Counted from the first letter of the stretch, positions 14,519 through 23,202 are shown. The stretch is DNA of 27,268 bases from an uncultured Clostridia bacterium (GCA_937888895.1 CALASV010000224.1:1-27268); one strand, 5' to 3'. Made by a program: numbers and translations. The notes: generated by a model not told the origin, from the sequence alone.

Positions 14519-15505
14519 TTATAGCCATTCAGTATGAGTTTCCTTATATTCTTTGATTAAAGCATCAGCATCAGAAATCAATGCTTGCATTTCTTCTTGA
14601 TTGTAAACGGTAGAGCCACTGGCACAGGCGTGACCACCACCACGATATTTTTCTGCTAATGTATTAATATGAGCGAAACGAGAACGTAAGCGTACACGAA
14701 TTGTTCCGTTCTCATCTCCAGTTTCTACAAATAGTATCCAACAAAGGCATCCTTTTATTCCTTCCATGTAAGAAATGGAAGAACTTGCCATTTCCTGTGT
14801 TAAATGGAATTGTTCTTGCATTGTTTTATCCACATATAAATAAGCAACACCATGTTCTGTAATATTCATTTGTTCATATACATGAGCCTTAAATTTTAAT
14901 TGGTCAAATTCTTCTAAATAAAGATTTGCATAAAGTAATTCAGTATTGATACCTTGGTCTAATAAAATAGCAGCATAGCGAAGGGTATCACCACTCACAC
15001 TACTAAAACGAAATCTTCCAGAATCTGTTACCATACCAGTAAATAAATAAATGGCAGCTTGTTTCGTTAGTATTAATTCGTCACGAAACGTATCATAAAA
15101 TTTTACTATCATTTCACAAGTAGAAGATTTGTCAGGCTCTACCCAAGAGTAATCACCGTAATGGTCAACATCAATATGATGGTCAATTTTTATCAATTCT
15201 TTACAAAGAGAATATTTTTGACTAGAACTACGAGAAAGAGTACCCGTATCAAGTAGAATACCAAGTGCATCTGCAAATAGTTCATCAGCAATTTCTCCAT
15301 CTTCCTCTCCAAGAAAAGCTAAATAATCGGAATAATCTTCATTCACTAAATAAATTTCTTTTTCAGGATAAGTTGCTCGTAAAATTTCTTGTAATCCTTT
15401 CGTAGAGCCAATCGCATCACCATCTGGTCGAAAATGACGGAATAATAAAATACGATGATATTCTTTTATTTTATTTAAAATAGTTTGCATAATTTCTAAG
15501 TTCAC
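14519..15505 (-). CDS. DHH-DHHA1 phosphoesterase, NrnA-like (paralog 1)
   Basis: The 328-residue protein has the DHH catalytic domain (about 1-200) and the DHHA1 nucleic-acid-binding domain (about 235-320). Visible motifs are HFRPDGDAIGS, LLDTGT, KIDHHIDVDH with the name-giving Asp-His-His, MVTDSGRFRFSS and GGGHACASGST. NrnA-type enzymes degrade nanoRNA of 2-5 nucleotides and dephosphorylate pAp; relatives also cut linear pApA and pGpG. The start is GTG at 15505, supported by AAGAAGG ten bases upstream; the ATG 15 bases inside the gene is too far from it. It is about 70 bases from the second paralog and in the same direction. Confidence 0.9.
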   Translation of the reverse strand: MNLEIMQTILNKIKEYHRILLFRHFRPDGDAIGSTKGLQEILRATYPEKEIYLVNEDYSDYLAFLGEEDGEIADELFADALGILLDTGTLSRSSSQKYSLCKELIKIDHHIDVDHYGDYSWVEPDKSSTCEMIVKFYDTFRDELILTKQAAIYLFTGMVTDSGRFRFSSVSGDTLRYAAILLDQGINTELLYANLYLEEFDQLKFKAHVYEQMNITEHGVAYLYVDKTMQEQFHLTQEMASSSISYMEGIKGCLCWILFVETGDENGTIRVRLRSRFAHINTLAEKYRGGGHACASGSTVYNQEEMQALISDADALIKEYKETHTEWL

Positions 15506-15576
15506 AGTAATAAAACCTTCTTTCTCTAGTTATTTTAGTATAAAATATATAGTTGTAATTATATAATAATACAAGA

Positions 15577-16527
15577 TTATTCGGCTGTTTTATTTTGATT
15601 TGCCAGTTGGTCTAGGTCAGCTAATAAAAGCATAGCTTCTTCTTTGGAAGACACGGTAGCACCACTAGCTTTTGCATGACCACCACCACCATATTTTACT
15701 GCAATAGGATTAATATTATAACAACTAGAACGAAGTTCACAAAGAATACCGTCTTTGGTTTCTGTAAAATTTACCCAAATATCAGTGCCTTTGATATCAG
15801 CCATTATATTAACCATACCTCTTGATATCGAAAAAATATCTTTTTTCAGTTCATTCAATTCTTCTAATGTTGTATAAATATAAGCAACCTTATGTTGTGT
15901 AAATTTGATTTTTAATAAAAATTGTGCTTTCAATTTTTTTTCTTCAAAGTCTTCAGCATATAATTTTGTGTAAATATCATTGATGTCTATTGATTGTTCC
16001 ATTAAAAAAGAAGCAAGGCGAAACGTACGAGTTGTCGTAGAATCATATCGAAATCTTCCAGAATCTGTTATCATGCCTGTATAGAGTGCTTTTGCAGCAA
16101 GTGGTGGAACAAAAAGATTAGATTGCATAGCAAAGTCAGTAATTAGACCACAACAACTTTCATAGCTACTGTCAACCATTTCATAATCTGCGATTTTTTC
16201 ACGAAATAAATGATGGTCAAAACGAATCGTAGTATGTGCTAAAGCATATCGCTCATCATTAATGAGATGTTTTGAACCACAATCTAAAATAATAGCTAAA
16301 GCATTTTTATAAATAGTATTTGGTATGTTATCCATAGTACAATCATCCATAAAGTCATAAATACCAGCAGGGTCGCCAACTGCATAAATTTGTTTTTGTG
16401 GGAAATTCGCTTTCAAAATATGTTTTAATCCAATTTGACTACCTAACGCATCACCATCTGGATTAGAATGACGATGTAGAATGATGGTATCGTATTTTTG
16501 AATAATATCAATAATTGTTTGAAACAT
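15577..16527 (-). CDS. DHH-DHHA1 phosphoesterase, NrnA-like (paralog 2)
   Basis: The 316-residue paralog of the neighbouring gene has the same order of motifs: HSNPDGDALGSQ, ILDCGS, IRFDHH, MITDSGRFRYDS and GGGHAKASGATV. All catalytic positions appear intact, so both copies are probably active, perhaps with different substrates (nanoRNA against pAp or cyclic-dinucleotide breakdown products). The ATG has AGAAAGG seven bases upstream and a good promoter further up. The two proteins differ widely outside the motifs, so the duplication is old. It is the first gene of the minus-strand group. Confidence 0.9.
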   Translation of the reverse strand: MFQTIIDIIQKYDTIILHRHSNPDGDALGSQIGLKHILKANFPQKQIYAVGDPAGIYDFMDDCTMDNIPNTIYKNALAIILDCGSKHLINDERYALAHTTIRFDHHLFREKIADYEMVDSSYESCCGLITDFAMQSNLFVPPLAAKALYTGMITDSGRFRYDSTTTRTFRLASFLMEQSIDINDIYTKLYAEDFEEKKLKAQFLLKIKFTQHKVAYIYTTLEELNELKKDIFSISRGMVNIMADIKGTDIWVNFTETKDGILCELRSSCYNINPIAVKYGGGGHAKASGATVSSKEEAMLLLADLDQLANQNKTAE

Positions 16528-16572
16528 AAAATAACCTTTCTAAAAAAATATGAGTGATTCAGTAATGTTATT

Positions 16573-16601
16573 ATTATAAGTAGTTTTCTAAAAAAAAGCA
16601 A
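16573..16601 (-). promoter_or_regulatory. Promoter of the DHH/surE group (minus strand)
   Basis: On the minus strand, TTGCTT (16596-16601), a 17-base spacer and TATAAT (16573-16578) lie about 45 bases before the ATG at 16527. It is back-to-back with the plus-strand promoter at 16654. Confidence 0.65.
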
Positions 16602-16653
16602 ATTATTTGCTAAGAAAGAAGATGAAAAGAAATGGAAAATAAAACGAGAATTC

Positions 16654-16682
16654 TTTACATTCGCATTGTTTTGTGCTATATT
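16654..16682 (+). promoter_or_regulatory. Promoter of the 16721 gene
   Basis: TTTACA (16654-16659), a 17-base spacer and TATATT (16677-16682) lie about 39 bases before the start codon and diverge from the DHH promoter. Confidence 0.65.
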
Positions 16683-16720
16683 AAATAAAGCAAAACTATA
16701 GTTTAAGGAGAGTGCAGGAT

Positions 16721-17089
16721 ATGCAAGAAATTAATGCAAAAATTGTAACAAAAAGGATTACGAGTTCTAATATTTATATTCCTCAAAATGTGGATAAAAA
16801 TTTGAAGTTGGCTATGAAATGTAAAGCTCAAATGAAAACTCCTAAAAAAGAAGGAGATAAAACAGTATTATTAAATATGGAATTGGCTGTTTGTACAAAA
16901 GATGAAAAATTAAATATAGCATTGGTAGCAGATGTTATTTTTGAATTAGAGCAAGTGCCAGAAGATTATAATAAAGTTGCAGAAATTACATTAGTTCCAA
17001 TGGCAAAGGAAGAATTGTTAAATTCCATGGATGAAATGTTAGTTGTTATGGGATATAAGAAAATGGAACTAAAAAACATCATTAATTAG
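16721..17089 (+). CDS. Small protein of unknown function, possibly SecB-like fold
   Basis: The 122-residue soluble protein starts at an ATG with AAGGAG ten bases upstream; an in-frame GTG at 16712 sits almost on that site and is unlikely to be used. Alternating hydrophobic strands appear in the middle (VLLNMELAVCTKDEKLNIAL, then ADVIFELEQVPE). A C-terminal helix follows a Leu-Val-Pro turn (ITLVPMAKEELLNSMDEMLV). This strand-strand-strand then LVPMAKEEL-helix order is reminiscent of SecB and SecB-like chaperones of Gram-positives and toxin-antitoxin-chaperone systems. I saw no conserved signature that proves it. It is monocistronic, with its own promoter and a terminator at 17206. Confidence 0.5.
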   Translation: MQEINAKIVTKRITSSNIYIPQNVDKNLKLAMKCKAQMKTPKKEGDKTVLLNMELAVCTKDEKLNIALVADVIFELEQVPEDYNKVAEITLVPMAKEELLNSMDEMLVVMGYKKMELKNIIN

Positions 17090-17447
17090 ATTTTTGAAAT
17101 CTAAAACAGATAAATAAAAAAGCCTATTTGAATTTTCAATAAATGTCTAGTCTACTTAGAAAGTAATTCGGAATTGAAATTTCCGATTGCACTTAGTTGA
17201 AAATGAAAAAGAATAGCATCCTCAACTTTGGTCGGCTGGGATGCTATTTCTTTTTGTTATTGTGCTTATCTATATAAGACAGAGTCGCAAAATTGACATT
17301 CAATAAAAAAATCCCATAAAAAACAACAAGAATACTTATTTGTATAAGAAAATCAAAGAAATAAAATTAAAGGATAATCTGTTTAGAAATGTTATATACT
17401 AACTCAAAAAAATGCCAGTTATAATTATTGGCAGATTGTGAGGTAGT
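17090..17447 (+). other. 358-base intergenic region with two hairpins
   Basis: No gene is apparent. It holds a small imperfect hairpin at 17161-17195 (TTCGGAA against TTCCGA), the strong terminator at 17206-17255, and about 190 bases of AT-rich sequence before the next gene. A TATACT-like -10 is visible near 17395-17400 without a convincing -35, and GAGG lies about 7 bases before the ATG at 17448. Confidence 0.6.
17206..17255 (+). terminator. Rho-independent terminator after the 16721 gene
   Basis: AAAAAGAATAGCATCC (17206-17221) pairs with GGATGCTATTTCTTTTT (17239-17255) around a 17-base loop. The A-run and T-run make it usable in both directions. Confidence 0.85.
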
Positions 17448-19400
17448 ATGCAAAATCATTTAAAAAATCAGACCAGTCCTTATTTGTTACAACATGTGAA
17501 TAATCCTGTGGATTGGTATCCTTGGGGAAATGAAGCTTTTGAGAAAGCAAAAAGAGAGCAAAAACCTGTGTTTTTAAGTATTGGCTATAGTACTTGTCAT
17601 TGGTGTCATGTGATGGCACATGAGAGTTTTGAAGATGAGGAAATTGCCAGTATATTAAATCAATATTTTATTTCTATTAAAGTTGATAAGGAAGAACGTC
17701 CAGATATTGATAGTATTTACATGTCTGTTTGTCAAGCATTGACAGGGAGTGGTGGTTGGCCAACTACGATATTTTTAACACCAGAGCAAAAGCCTTTTTT
17801 TGCAGGAACATATTTTCCAAAACAAGCGAAGTATGGACAAATTGGTTTAAAACAATTGTTATTAGCAGTACAAGAACAGTGGACTAAAGATAAAGAAGCT
17901 TTAACAAAGTCAGCAGAAGAAATTGTATCGGTAATAAAAAGAGAACAAGGGCAAAAAAATATAGATTTTGATGAAGAAGATAAAGATGCATTGATAGGAA
18001 AAGCAATTACGTTTTATCAGAGAATATTTGATAAAACGTATGGAGGCTTTGGAGATGCTCCGAAATTTCCAACACCACATAATTTATTATTTTTAATGAG
18101 ATATTATGAACGAAGTAAAGAAAAACAAGTTCGAAGTATGGTAGAAACAACATTACTTCAAATGTATCGTGGTGGAATTTTTGACCATATTGGTGGAGGA
18201 TTTAGTAGATATTCTACAGACCGATATTTTTTAGTGCCACATTTTGAAAAAATGTTGTATGATAATGCGTTATTACTAATGTCTTATGCAAAAGTATATC
18301 AATTAACAGGATATCCAATTTATCGAGAAGTGGCAGAAAAAACAGCAAAGTATATTTTGAGAGAAATGACAAGTGGAGAAGGTGGTTTCTTTAGTGCTCA
18401 AGATGCCGATAGCGAAGGCGAAGAAGGAAAATATTATGTATTTTCGCCAAAAGAAATTATACAATTACTTGGAGAACAAAAAGCAAACGCATTCAATCAG
18501 TATTTTAATATTACAGAGCAAGGGAATTTTGAGGGAAAGAATATTCCAAATTTATTGAAAAGTAAAGGATTACAACATCAGTTTGAAGATAGTTTATCGA
18601 CTGTGTATCAATATCGAAAAAATCGGTATCAGTTGCATTTAGATGATAAAATTTTAACAGCATGGAATGGAATGATGATTACAGCAATGTGTTGGTTGTA
18701 TCGAGTAACAGGAAATGAACATTATTTAATGTCAGCAAAACAGGCACAACGTTTTATTCTTACAAATCTTTGTGAAGAATATACATTATATGCTAGTTAT
18801 CGAGAAGGAAAAAGAAGCGGAAAAGGATTTTTAGATGATTATGCTTATGAAATTTTTGCTTTATTAGCATTATATGAGGCAACATTAGATGAGAGGTATT
18901 TGGATTTAGCAAAGCAATTTTGTAAAAAGACAATCATAGAATTTTGGGATGAAGAAGAAGGTGGATTTTTTCTTTATGGAAAGGAAAATGAGCAGTTAAT
19001 TATACGCCCAAAAGAAACTTATGATGGTGCAGTACCAAGTGGAAATTCCATGATGGCTTATAATTTAGTACAGCTTTCTTTGTTAGAAGGAGAAGAAAAC
19101 TATTCAGAATTATTAGAAAAACATTTATTATTTATGAGTCAAGAATCGAAGCAATATCCTATAGGACATGCGATGTTTTTAACAGCATTGTTAGATTTTT
19201 TAGAACAACCAGAAAAAGTTGTGGTAGTAATAAAAGAAGAAGCAGATTTGAACCACTTTTCTTGTAAAGTTTCATTAAATACAATCATTCGAGTTTTCAG
19301 AGAACCAACAAACGAATATCCATTAAAAAATGATAAAACAACGTATTATGTATGTAAAGGACATACTTGTCAACCAGCGACAAATGAATGGAAAGTATAA
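17448..19400 (+). CDS. DUF255 thioredoxin-domain protein (YyaL/SSP411 family)
   Basis: The 650-residue protein opens with the DUF255 thioredoxin-like domain: SPYLLQHVNNPVDWYPWG, then GYSTCHWCHVMAHESFED with the Cys50-x-x-Cys53 pair, then GSGGWPTTIFLTP. The rest is an (alpha/alpha)6-barrel region like that of N-acylglucosamine epimerases and glycosidases (FDHIGGGFSRYSTDRYFLVP, LTAWNGMMITAM, YDGAVPSGNSMMAYN). The family is widespread and well conserved, yet its substrate is not established; a redox or sugar-related role has been proposed. Length is close to the family norm of roughly 600-700 residues. It is followed at once by a new promoter for cysK, so it is a single-gene unit. Confidence 0.92.
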   Translation: MQNHLKNQTSPYLLQHVNNPVDWYPWGNEAFEKAKREQKPVFLSIGYSTCHWCHVMAHESFEDEEIASILNQYFISIKVDKEERPDIDSIYMSVCQALTGSGGWPTTIFLTPEQKPFFAGTYFPKQAKYGQIGLKQLLLAVQEQWTKDKEALTKSAEEIVSVIKREQGQKNIDFDEEDKDALIGKAITFYQRIFDKTYGGFGDAPKFPTPHNLLFLMRYYERSKEKQVRSMVETTLLQMYRGGIFDHIGGGFSRYSTDRYFLVPHFEKMLYDNALLLMSYAKVYQLTGYPIYREVAEKTAKYILREMTSGEGGFFSAQDADSEGEEGKYYVFSPKEIIQLLGEQKANAFNQYFNITEQGNFEGKNIPNLLKSKGLQHQFEDSLSTVYQYRKNRYQLHLDDKILTAWNGMMITAMCWLYRVTGNEHYLMSAKQAQRFILTNLCEEYTLYASYREGKRSGKGFLDDYAYEIFALLALYEATLDERYLDLAKQFCKKTIIEFWDEEEGGFFLYGKENEQLIIRPKETYDGAVPSGNSMMAYNLVQLSLLEGEENYSELLEKHLLFMSQESKQYPIGHAMFLTALLDFLEQPEKVVVVIKEEADLNHFSCKVSLNTIIRVFREPTNEYPLKNDKTTYYVCKGHTCQPATNEWKV

Positions 19401-19419
19401 AAATAACAAGAATAATTAT

Positions 19420-19448
19420 TTGCACAAAAAAATAAAATATGATATAAT
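19420..19448 (+). promoter_or_regulatory. Sigma-A promoter of cysK
   Basis: TTGCAC (19420-19425), a 17-base spacer and a perfect TATAAT (19443-19448) lie 75 bases before the start. The leader is too short for a T-box or other large riboswitch. Confidence 0.8.
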
Positions 19449-19522
19449 GTAAAGGATTTATCACTTTAACGGAGTGTTGTTTTAATATAACAAAGAAAAT
19501 TATTTTAGAAAGGAAACTTGTT

Positions 19523-20452
19523 ATGGGAAAAATATACACATCGGCTGACCAGTTAATTGGTAATACTCCTTTATTAGAGTTAACGCATATAGAGAAAGAG
19601 TTTGATTTAAAGGTAAAATTATTAGCAAAGTTAGAATATTTGAATCCTGCTGGTTCTATTAAGGACAGAGTTGGAAAGGCAATGATTGAGGAAGCAGAAA
19701 AAAGTGGAGTATTAACAAAGGATTCTGTTATTATTGAGCCAACTTCTGGGAATACAGGCATCGGTTTGGCAGCAGTAGCTACTGCGAAAGGATATCGAGC
19801 AATGATTGTTATGCCAGAAACGATGTCAGAAGAACGTAGACGTATGATTTCTGCGTATGGAGCAGAATTAGTATTAACGGATGGTGCAAAAGGAATGGCT
19901 GGTGCGATTGCGAAAGCAGAGGAGTTAGCAAAAGAAATTGCTGGTGGTTTTGTAGTTGGACAGTTTGTGAACCCAGTGAATCCAAAGGCTCATTTTGATA
20001 CAACTGGACCAGAAATTTATAGAGATACGGATGGAATGGTAGATATTTTAGTTGCTACGGTAGGAACAGGTGGTACAATTACAGGAACAGGTGGATATTT
20101 AAAATCTCAAAATCCAGAAATAAAGGTGATAGCTGTAGAGCCAGCAAGTTCTCCAGTACTATCAAAAGGGATAGCAGGCTCACATAAAATTCAAGGGATT
20201 GGTGCAGGTTTTATTCCAGAGATTTTAGATACAAAAGTATATGATGAAGTAATTACGGTGGAAGATGAACAAGCTTTTTCTATGGGTGGATTGATAGGAA
20301 AAAAAGAGGGAATTTTAGTCGGAATTTCTTCTGGGGCAGCGTTATATGTAGCAATTGAAGTAGCAAAGCGAGAAGAAAATAAAGGAAAGACGGTCGTAGT
20401 TATTTTACCAGATTCGGGAGATAGATATCTTTCAACAGAAATGTTTGCATAA
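19523..20452 (+). CDS. cysK: Cysteine synthase A (O-acetylserine sulfhydrylase)
   Basis: The 309-residue PLP enzyme makes cysteine and acetate from O-acetylserine and sulfide. The Lys that carries PLP lies in NPAGSIKDRVG. The substrate/phosphate loop is EPTSGNTGIGLAAVA, a Gly-rich PLP phosphate loop is VGTGGTITGTGGYLK, and the C-terminal serine-type PLP-ring contact is ILPDSGDRYLST. Length and motifs fit CysK better than CysM or cystathionine beta-synthase. AGAAAGGAAA stands before the ATG. It is a single gene under its own strong promoter, with a weak hairpin after the stop. No serine acetyltransferase gene (cysE) is seen in the window. Confidence 0.95.
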   Translation: MGKIYTSADQLIGNTPLLELTHIEKEFDLKVKLLAKLEYLNPAGSIKDRVGKAMIEEAEKSGVLTKDSVIIEPTSGNTGIGLAAVATAKGYRAMIVMPETMSEERRRMISAYGAELVLTDGAKGMAGAIAKAEELAKEIAGGFVVGQFVNPVNPKAHFDTTGPEIYRDTDGMVDILVATVGTGGTITGTGGYLKSQNPEIKVIAVEPASSPVLSKGIAGSHKIQGIGAGFIPEILDTKVYDEVITVEDEQAFSMGGLIGKKEGILVGISSGAALYVAIEVAKREENKGKTVVVILPDSGDRYLSTEMFA

Positions 20453-20479
20453 AAAACTAGCAATGAGCGAGTTCTTTTT
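20453..20479 (+). terminator. Weak terminator after cysK
   Basis: AAAACTAGC (20453-20461) can pair imperfectly with GCGAGTT (20467-20473), followed by CTTTTT. The stem is short and has a mismatch. Confidence 0.45.
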
Positions 20480-20512
20480 ACGATATTGTATAGGCTTATT
20501 TAGTAAAAAAAG

Positions 20513-20541
20513 TTGCATTTATAGGAAAAATAAAATATAAT
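20513..20541 (+). promoter_or_regulatory. Sigma-A promoter of the DUF6110-like gene
   Basis: TTGCAT (20513-20518), a 17-base spacer and TATAAT (20536-20541) are close to consensus and lie 25 bases before the ATG at 20567. A ribosome site, CGGAGGA, sits in between. Confidence 0.8.
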
Positions 20542-20566
20542 AATTAAAAAACGGAGGATAAGAAAG

Positions 20567-20851
20567 ATGGTAGATGTGATTCAAAAAATTAGTGCAAAAA
20601 GTGTAGGAATTTTTACAGCAGGTGTTGTATTTGGAACAGCAGGCATTAAGTTATTATCTAGCAAAGATGCAAAGAAGGTTTATGTGCAGTGTACTGCTGC
20701 CGTTCTTCGTGCAAAAGATTGCGTATTGAATACAGTAGCTTCGATTCAAGAAAATGCAGAAGATATTTTAGCAGAAGCAAAACAGGTGAATGAAGATAGA
20801 GAAGTAGCAGAAGAAGAATTTGGAGAAGAAGATACTGTTTGTGAACAATAA
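20567..20851 (+). CDS. DUF6110-like small protein, partner of the metal ATPase
   Basis: The 94-residue protein has a short hydrophobic, Gly-rich N-terminal segment (GIFTAGVVFGTAGIKLL). A conserved-looking SSKDAKKVYVQCTAAVLRAK helix follows, and then an acidic C-terminal tail rich in Glu. This matches my recollection of DUF6110 proteins, found in Clostridia next to heavy-metal P-type ATPases, as here. The hydrophobic segment could anchor it in or near the membrane, and the acidic tail with Cys could touch metal, but neither is shown. A structured repeat and a terminator lie between it and the ATPase, so the two may share a transcript only by readthrough. Confidence 0.65.
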   Translation: MVDVIQKISAKSVGIFTAGVVFGTAGIKLLSSKDAKKVYVQCTAAVLRAKDCVLNTVASIQENAEDILAEAKQVNEDREVAEEEFGEEDTVCEQ

Positions 20852-20854
20852 GAA

Positions 20855-20936
20855 AAGTAGATGGTTTATTTTATGAGTTACGATAGTAGCTATTTAGTTA
20901 TGAGTGAGTAGCGAATTAGATTACGAATATCTACTT
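20855..20936 (+). repeat. Intergenic structured repeat, copy 2
   Basis: The ends AAGTAGAT (20855-20862) and ATCTACTT (20929-20936) are perfectly complementary. The core at 20898-20932 (GTTATGAGTGAGTAGCGAA, then GATTACGAATATCT) matches the copy at 5287-5320 closely. The ends differ from copy 1 at paired positions, so pairing is kept. Confidence 0.6.
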
Positions 20937-20957
20937 GATATAACCAAACTAAAGGCG

Positions 20958-20991
20958 AAAGCACTTATAGAAAAAACTATAGGTGCTTTTT
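20958..20991 (+). terminator. Terminator between the DUF6110-like and ATPase genes
   Basis: AAAGCACTTATAG (20958-20970), six A as loop, and CTATAGGTGCTTT (20977-20989) followed by T residues form a standard rho-independent terminator with one G-U pair. Confidence 0.85.
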
Positions 20992-21054
20992 GTGAATGCA
21001 GAATGAGAAAACAACATTTTTTTCGGAGTAGGAAAGTACAGAAAAGAGGATTTT

Positions 21055-23133
21055 ATGAGGTTTATTATCAAACATGAAACGAAAAAGCGTATTCGTGTGC
21101 GTTTTATACAAAAGAAAATGAGCTGTGAGCAAGCAGATATCATTCAACATTATTTTGAAAATCAACCAATGGTAACTTCTGTAAAAGTACAAGAACGAAC
21201 TCAAGGTGTTACGATTACATATCAAGGAGATAGAGAGTGTATTTTGAAGTTACTTTGTGAATTTGAGTATGATGCCGTAGTTGTTCCAGAATATATGTTG
21301 GATAATACAGGTCGAGAATTAAATCTTTATTATAAAGAAAAGTTAATTACAAAGTTAATTCTTCGTGCAGGACGAGTATTATTTTTACCTTTTGGAATAC
21401 GAAAAATTTGGGTAACGTTTCGAGCAGCACAGTATATTTACCGTGGTTTAAAAATATTGGCACAGAGAAAAATAGAAGTTCCAGTATTAGATGCGATTGC
21501 AATTGGTATTTCGATTGCAAGACAAGATTTTAAAACTATCGGTTCGATTATGTTTATTTTAAGTATTGGAGAATTGTTGGAGGAATGGACACATAAAAAG
21601 TCCGTAGGTGATTTGGCAAGATGTATGTCGTTGAATGTCAGTCATGTTTGGACTTTTATAGATGGACAAGAAGTGTTAGTAGAGGCAAGACAAATTGAAG
21701 CAGATGATTTAGTTATTGTTCATGTTGGTACAATGATTCCTTTTGATGGTGTTGTTGTGTCTGGGGAAGCCATGGTAAATCAAGCCTCTTTGACAGGAGA
21801 ATCGCTTCCAGTACGAAAAGTAGCAGAAAGTTATGTTTATGCTGGGACAGTAATTGAAGAAGGAGGCATTGTATTTCGTGTAAAAGAATCAAGTGGTTCT
21901 AGTAAATTTGAGAAAATTGTAGGAATGATTGAGGAAACAGAAAAGTTAAAATCTTCCGTAGAGAGTAAAGCAGAGCATTTAGCAGATGCCCTAGTTCCAT
22001 ATACATTGTTTGGTTCTTTGGCGACATGGGCATTGACTAGAAATGCAACAAAAGCACTTTCCGTACTTATGGTAGATTTTTCTTGTGCATTGAAACTTGC
22101 AATGCCCATTACAGTATTATCTGCTATTCGAGAATTACATCAATATCATGTCGTAGTCAAAGGTGGAAAATATTTAGAAGCTATGGCAGAAGCAGATACG
22201 ATTGTATTTGATAAAACAGGAACACTAACAAAAGCGAAGCCAACGGTAGTAGATGTTGTTTCTTTTTGTGAGAAATCTCCAGAGGAAATGCTTCGTTTAG
22301 CTGCTTGTTTAGAAGAACATTTTCCACATTCTATGGCAAAAGCAGTGGTAGATGCAGCAAAAGCGAAAAAATTAGTACATGAAGAAATGCATTCCAAAGT
22401 AGAGTATATTGTTGCACATGGAATTTCTACAACTGTAGAAGAAAGAAAAACGGTGATTGGAAGTTATCACTTTATTTTTGAAGATGAGAAATGTCAAATT
22501 CCAGAAGGAATGCAAGAGCGTTTTGATAACTTGCCAGAAGAATATTCTCATTTGTATCTTGCAATTGAAGGAAAATTGGTTGCAGTCGTTTGTATTGAAG
22601 ACCCATTACGAGAGGAATCTTTCTTTATTGTGGAAGAACTGAAAAAAGTGGGTATTAAAAAAGTAGTTATGATGACAGGAGATAGTGAAAGAACGGCTCA
22701 TGTGATTGCAGAAAAAGTTGGTGTAGATGAATATTATTCAGAAGTACTTCCAGAAGATAAAGCAGGATTTGTTGAGAGAGAAAAATTGACAGGAAAAAAA
22801 GTAATTATGATTGGAGATGGAATTAATGATTCTCCTGCACTTTCTGCGGCCGATATTGGTATTGCAATTAGTGATGGTGCAGCGATTGCAAGACAGATTT
22901 CCGATATTACAATTGCAGGAGATGATTTGCAAGAAATTGTTACCCTAAAGAGAATAAGTAATGCATTAATGAAACGTATTAAAAAGAACTTCCACTCTAT
23001 TGTAGGAATCAATACAGCATTGATAGGATTAGGAGTAACAGGAGTAATGCAACCAACAACATCGGCTTGGTTGCATAATGCGTCTACATTAGCAATTTCT
23101 GTTGAAAGTATGAAAAATTTAATATCAAAATAA
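21055..23133 (+). CDS. Heavy-metal-translocating P1B-type ATPase, SCALK subtype
   Basis: The 692-residue pump has the actuator TGES loop (ASLTGESLPVRK), the phosphorylation motif FDKTGTLTKAKPT with Asp386, MMTGDSERTA and the hinge GDGINDSPALSAADIG. The transport site in the sixth membrane helix is Ser343-Cys344-Ala-Leu-Lys (DFSCALKLAMPI), not the Cys-Pro-Cys of copper pumps. The N-domain ATP-site dipeptide is His425-Ser426 in EEHFPHSMAKAV, where His-Pro is usual. The N-terminal 70 residues resemble an HMA fold but lack the CxxC metal site. The metal is therefore unclear; zinc, manganese or iron are possibilities. GAGGA lies 5 bases before the ATG. No own promoter is visible. Confidence 0.9.
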   Translation: MRFIIKHETKKRIRVRFIQKKMSCEQADIIQHYFENQPMVTSVKVQERTQGVTITYQGDRECILKLLCEFEYDAVVVPEYMLDNTGRELNLYYKEKLITKLILRAGRVLFLPFGIRKIWVTFRAAQYIYRGLKILAQRKIEVPVLDAIAIGISIARQDFKTIGSIMFILSIGELLEEWTHKKSVGDLARCMSLNVSHVWTFIDGQEVLVEARQIEADDLVIVHVGTMIPFDGVVVSGEAMVNQASLTGESLPVRKVAESYVYAGTVIEEGGIVFRVKESSGSSKFEKIVGMIEETEKLKSSVESKAEHLADALVPYTLFGSLATWALTRNATKALSVLMVDFSCALKLAMPITVLSAIRELHQYHVVVKGGKYLEAMAEADTIVFDKTGTLTKAKPTVVDVVSFCEKSPEEMLRLAACLEEHFPHSMAKAVVDAAKAKKLVHEEMHSKVEYIVAHGISTTVEERKTVIGSYHFIFEDEKCQIPEGMQERFDNLPEEYSHLYLAIEGKLVAVVCIEDPLREESFFIVEELKKVGIKKVVMMTGDSERTAHVIAEKVGVDEYYSEVLPEDKAGFVEREKLTGKKVIMIGDGINDSPALSAADIGIAISDGAAIARQISDITIAGDDLQEIVTLKRISNALMKRIKKNFHSIVGINTALIGLGVTGVMQPTTSAWLHNASTLAISVESMKNLISK

Positions 23134-23173
23134 GTAAATAGTAAAAAAGCCTTAATTTTATTGTAAAAAAATA

Positions 23174-23202
23174 TTGACAAAGCGTTCTTTTTTACGTATA
23201 TT
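23174..23202 (+). promoter_or_regulatory. Strong sigma-A promoter of the chemotaxis receptor
   Basis: A perfect -35 TTGACA (23174-23179), a 17-base spacer and TATATT (23197-23202) predict a leader of about 115 bases before the ATG. Confidence 0.8.

Noticed and set aside
16712..16720. GTG start three codons upstream for the small SecB-like candidate.
   Set aside because: It lies directly next to AAGGAG, too close for initiation; the ATG at 16721 has normal spacing.
19449..19522. Possible cysteine or methionine riboswitch, or T-box, before cysK.
   Set aside because: The leader is about 75 bases and shows no T-box AGGGTGG-type motif, no SAM-riboswitch core and no terminator hairpin.
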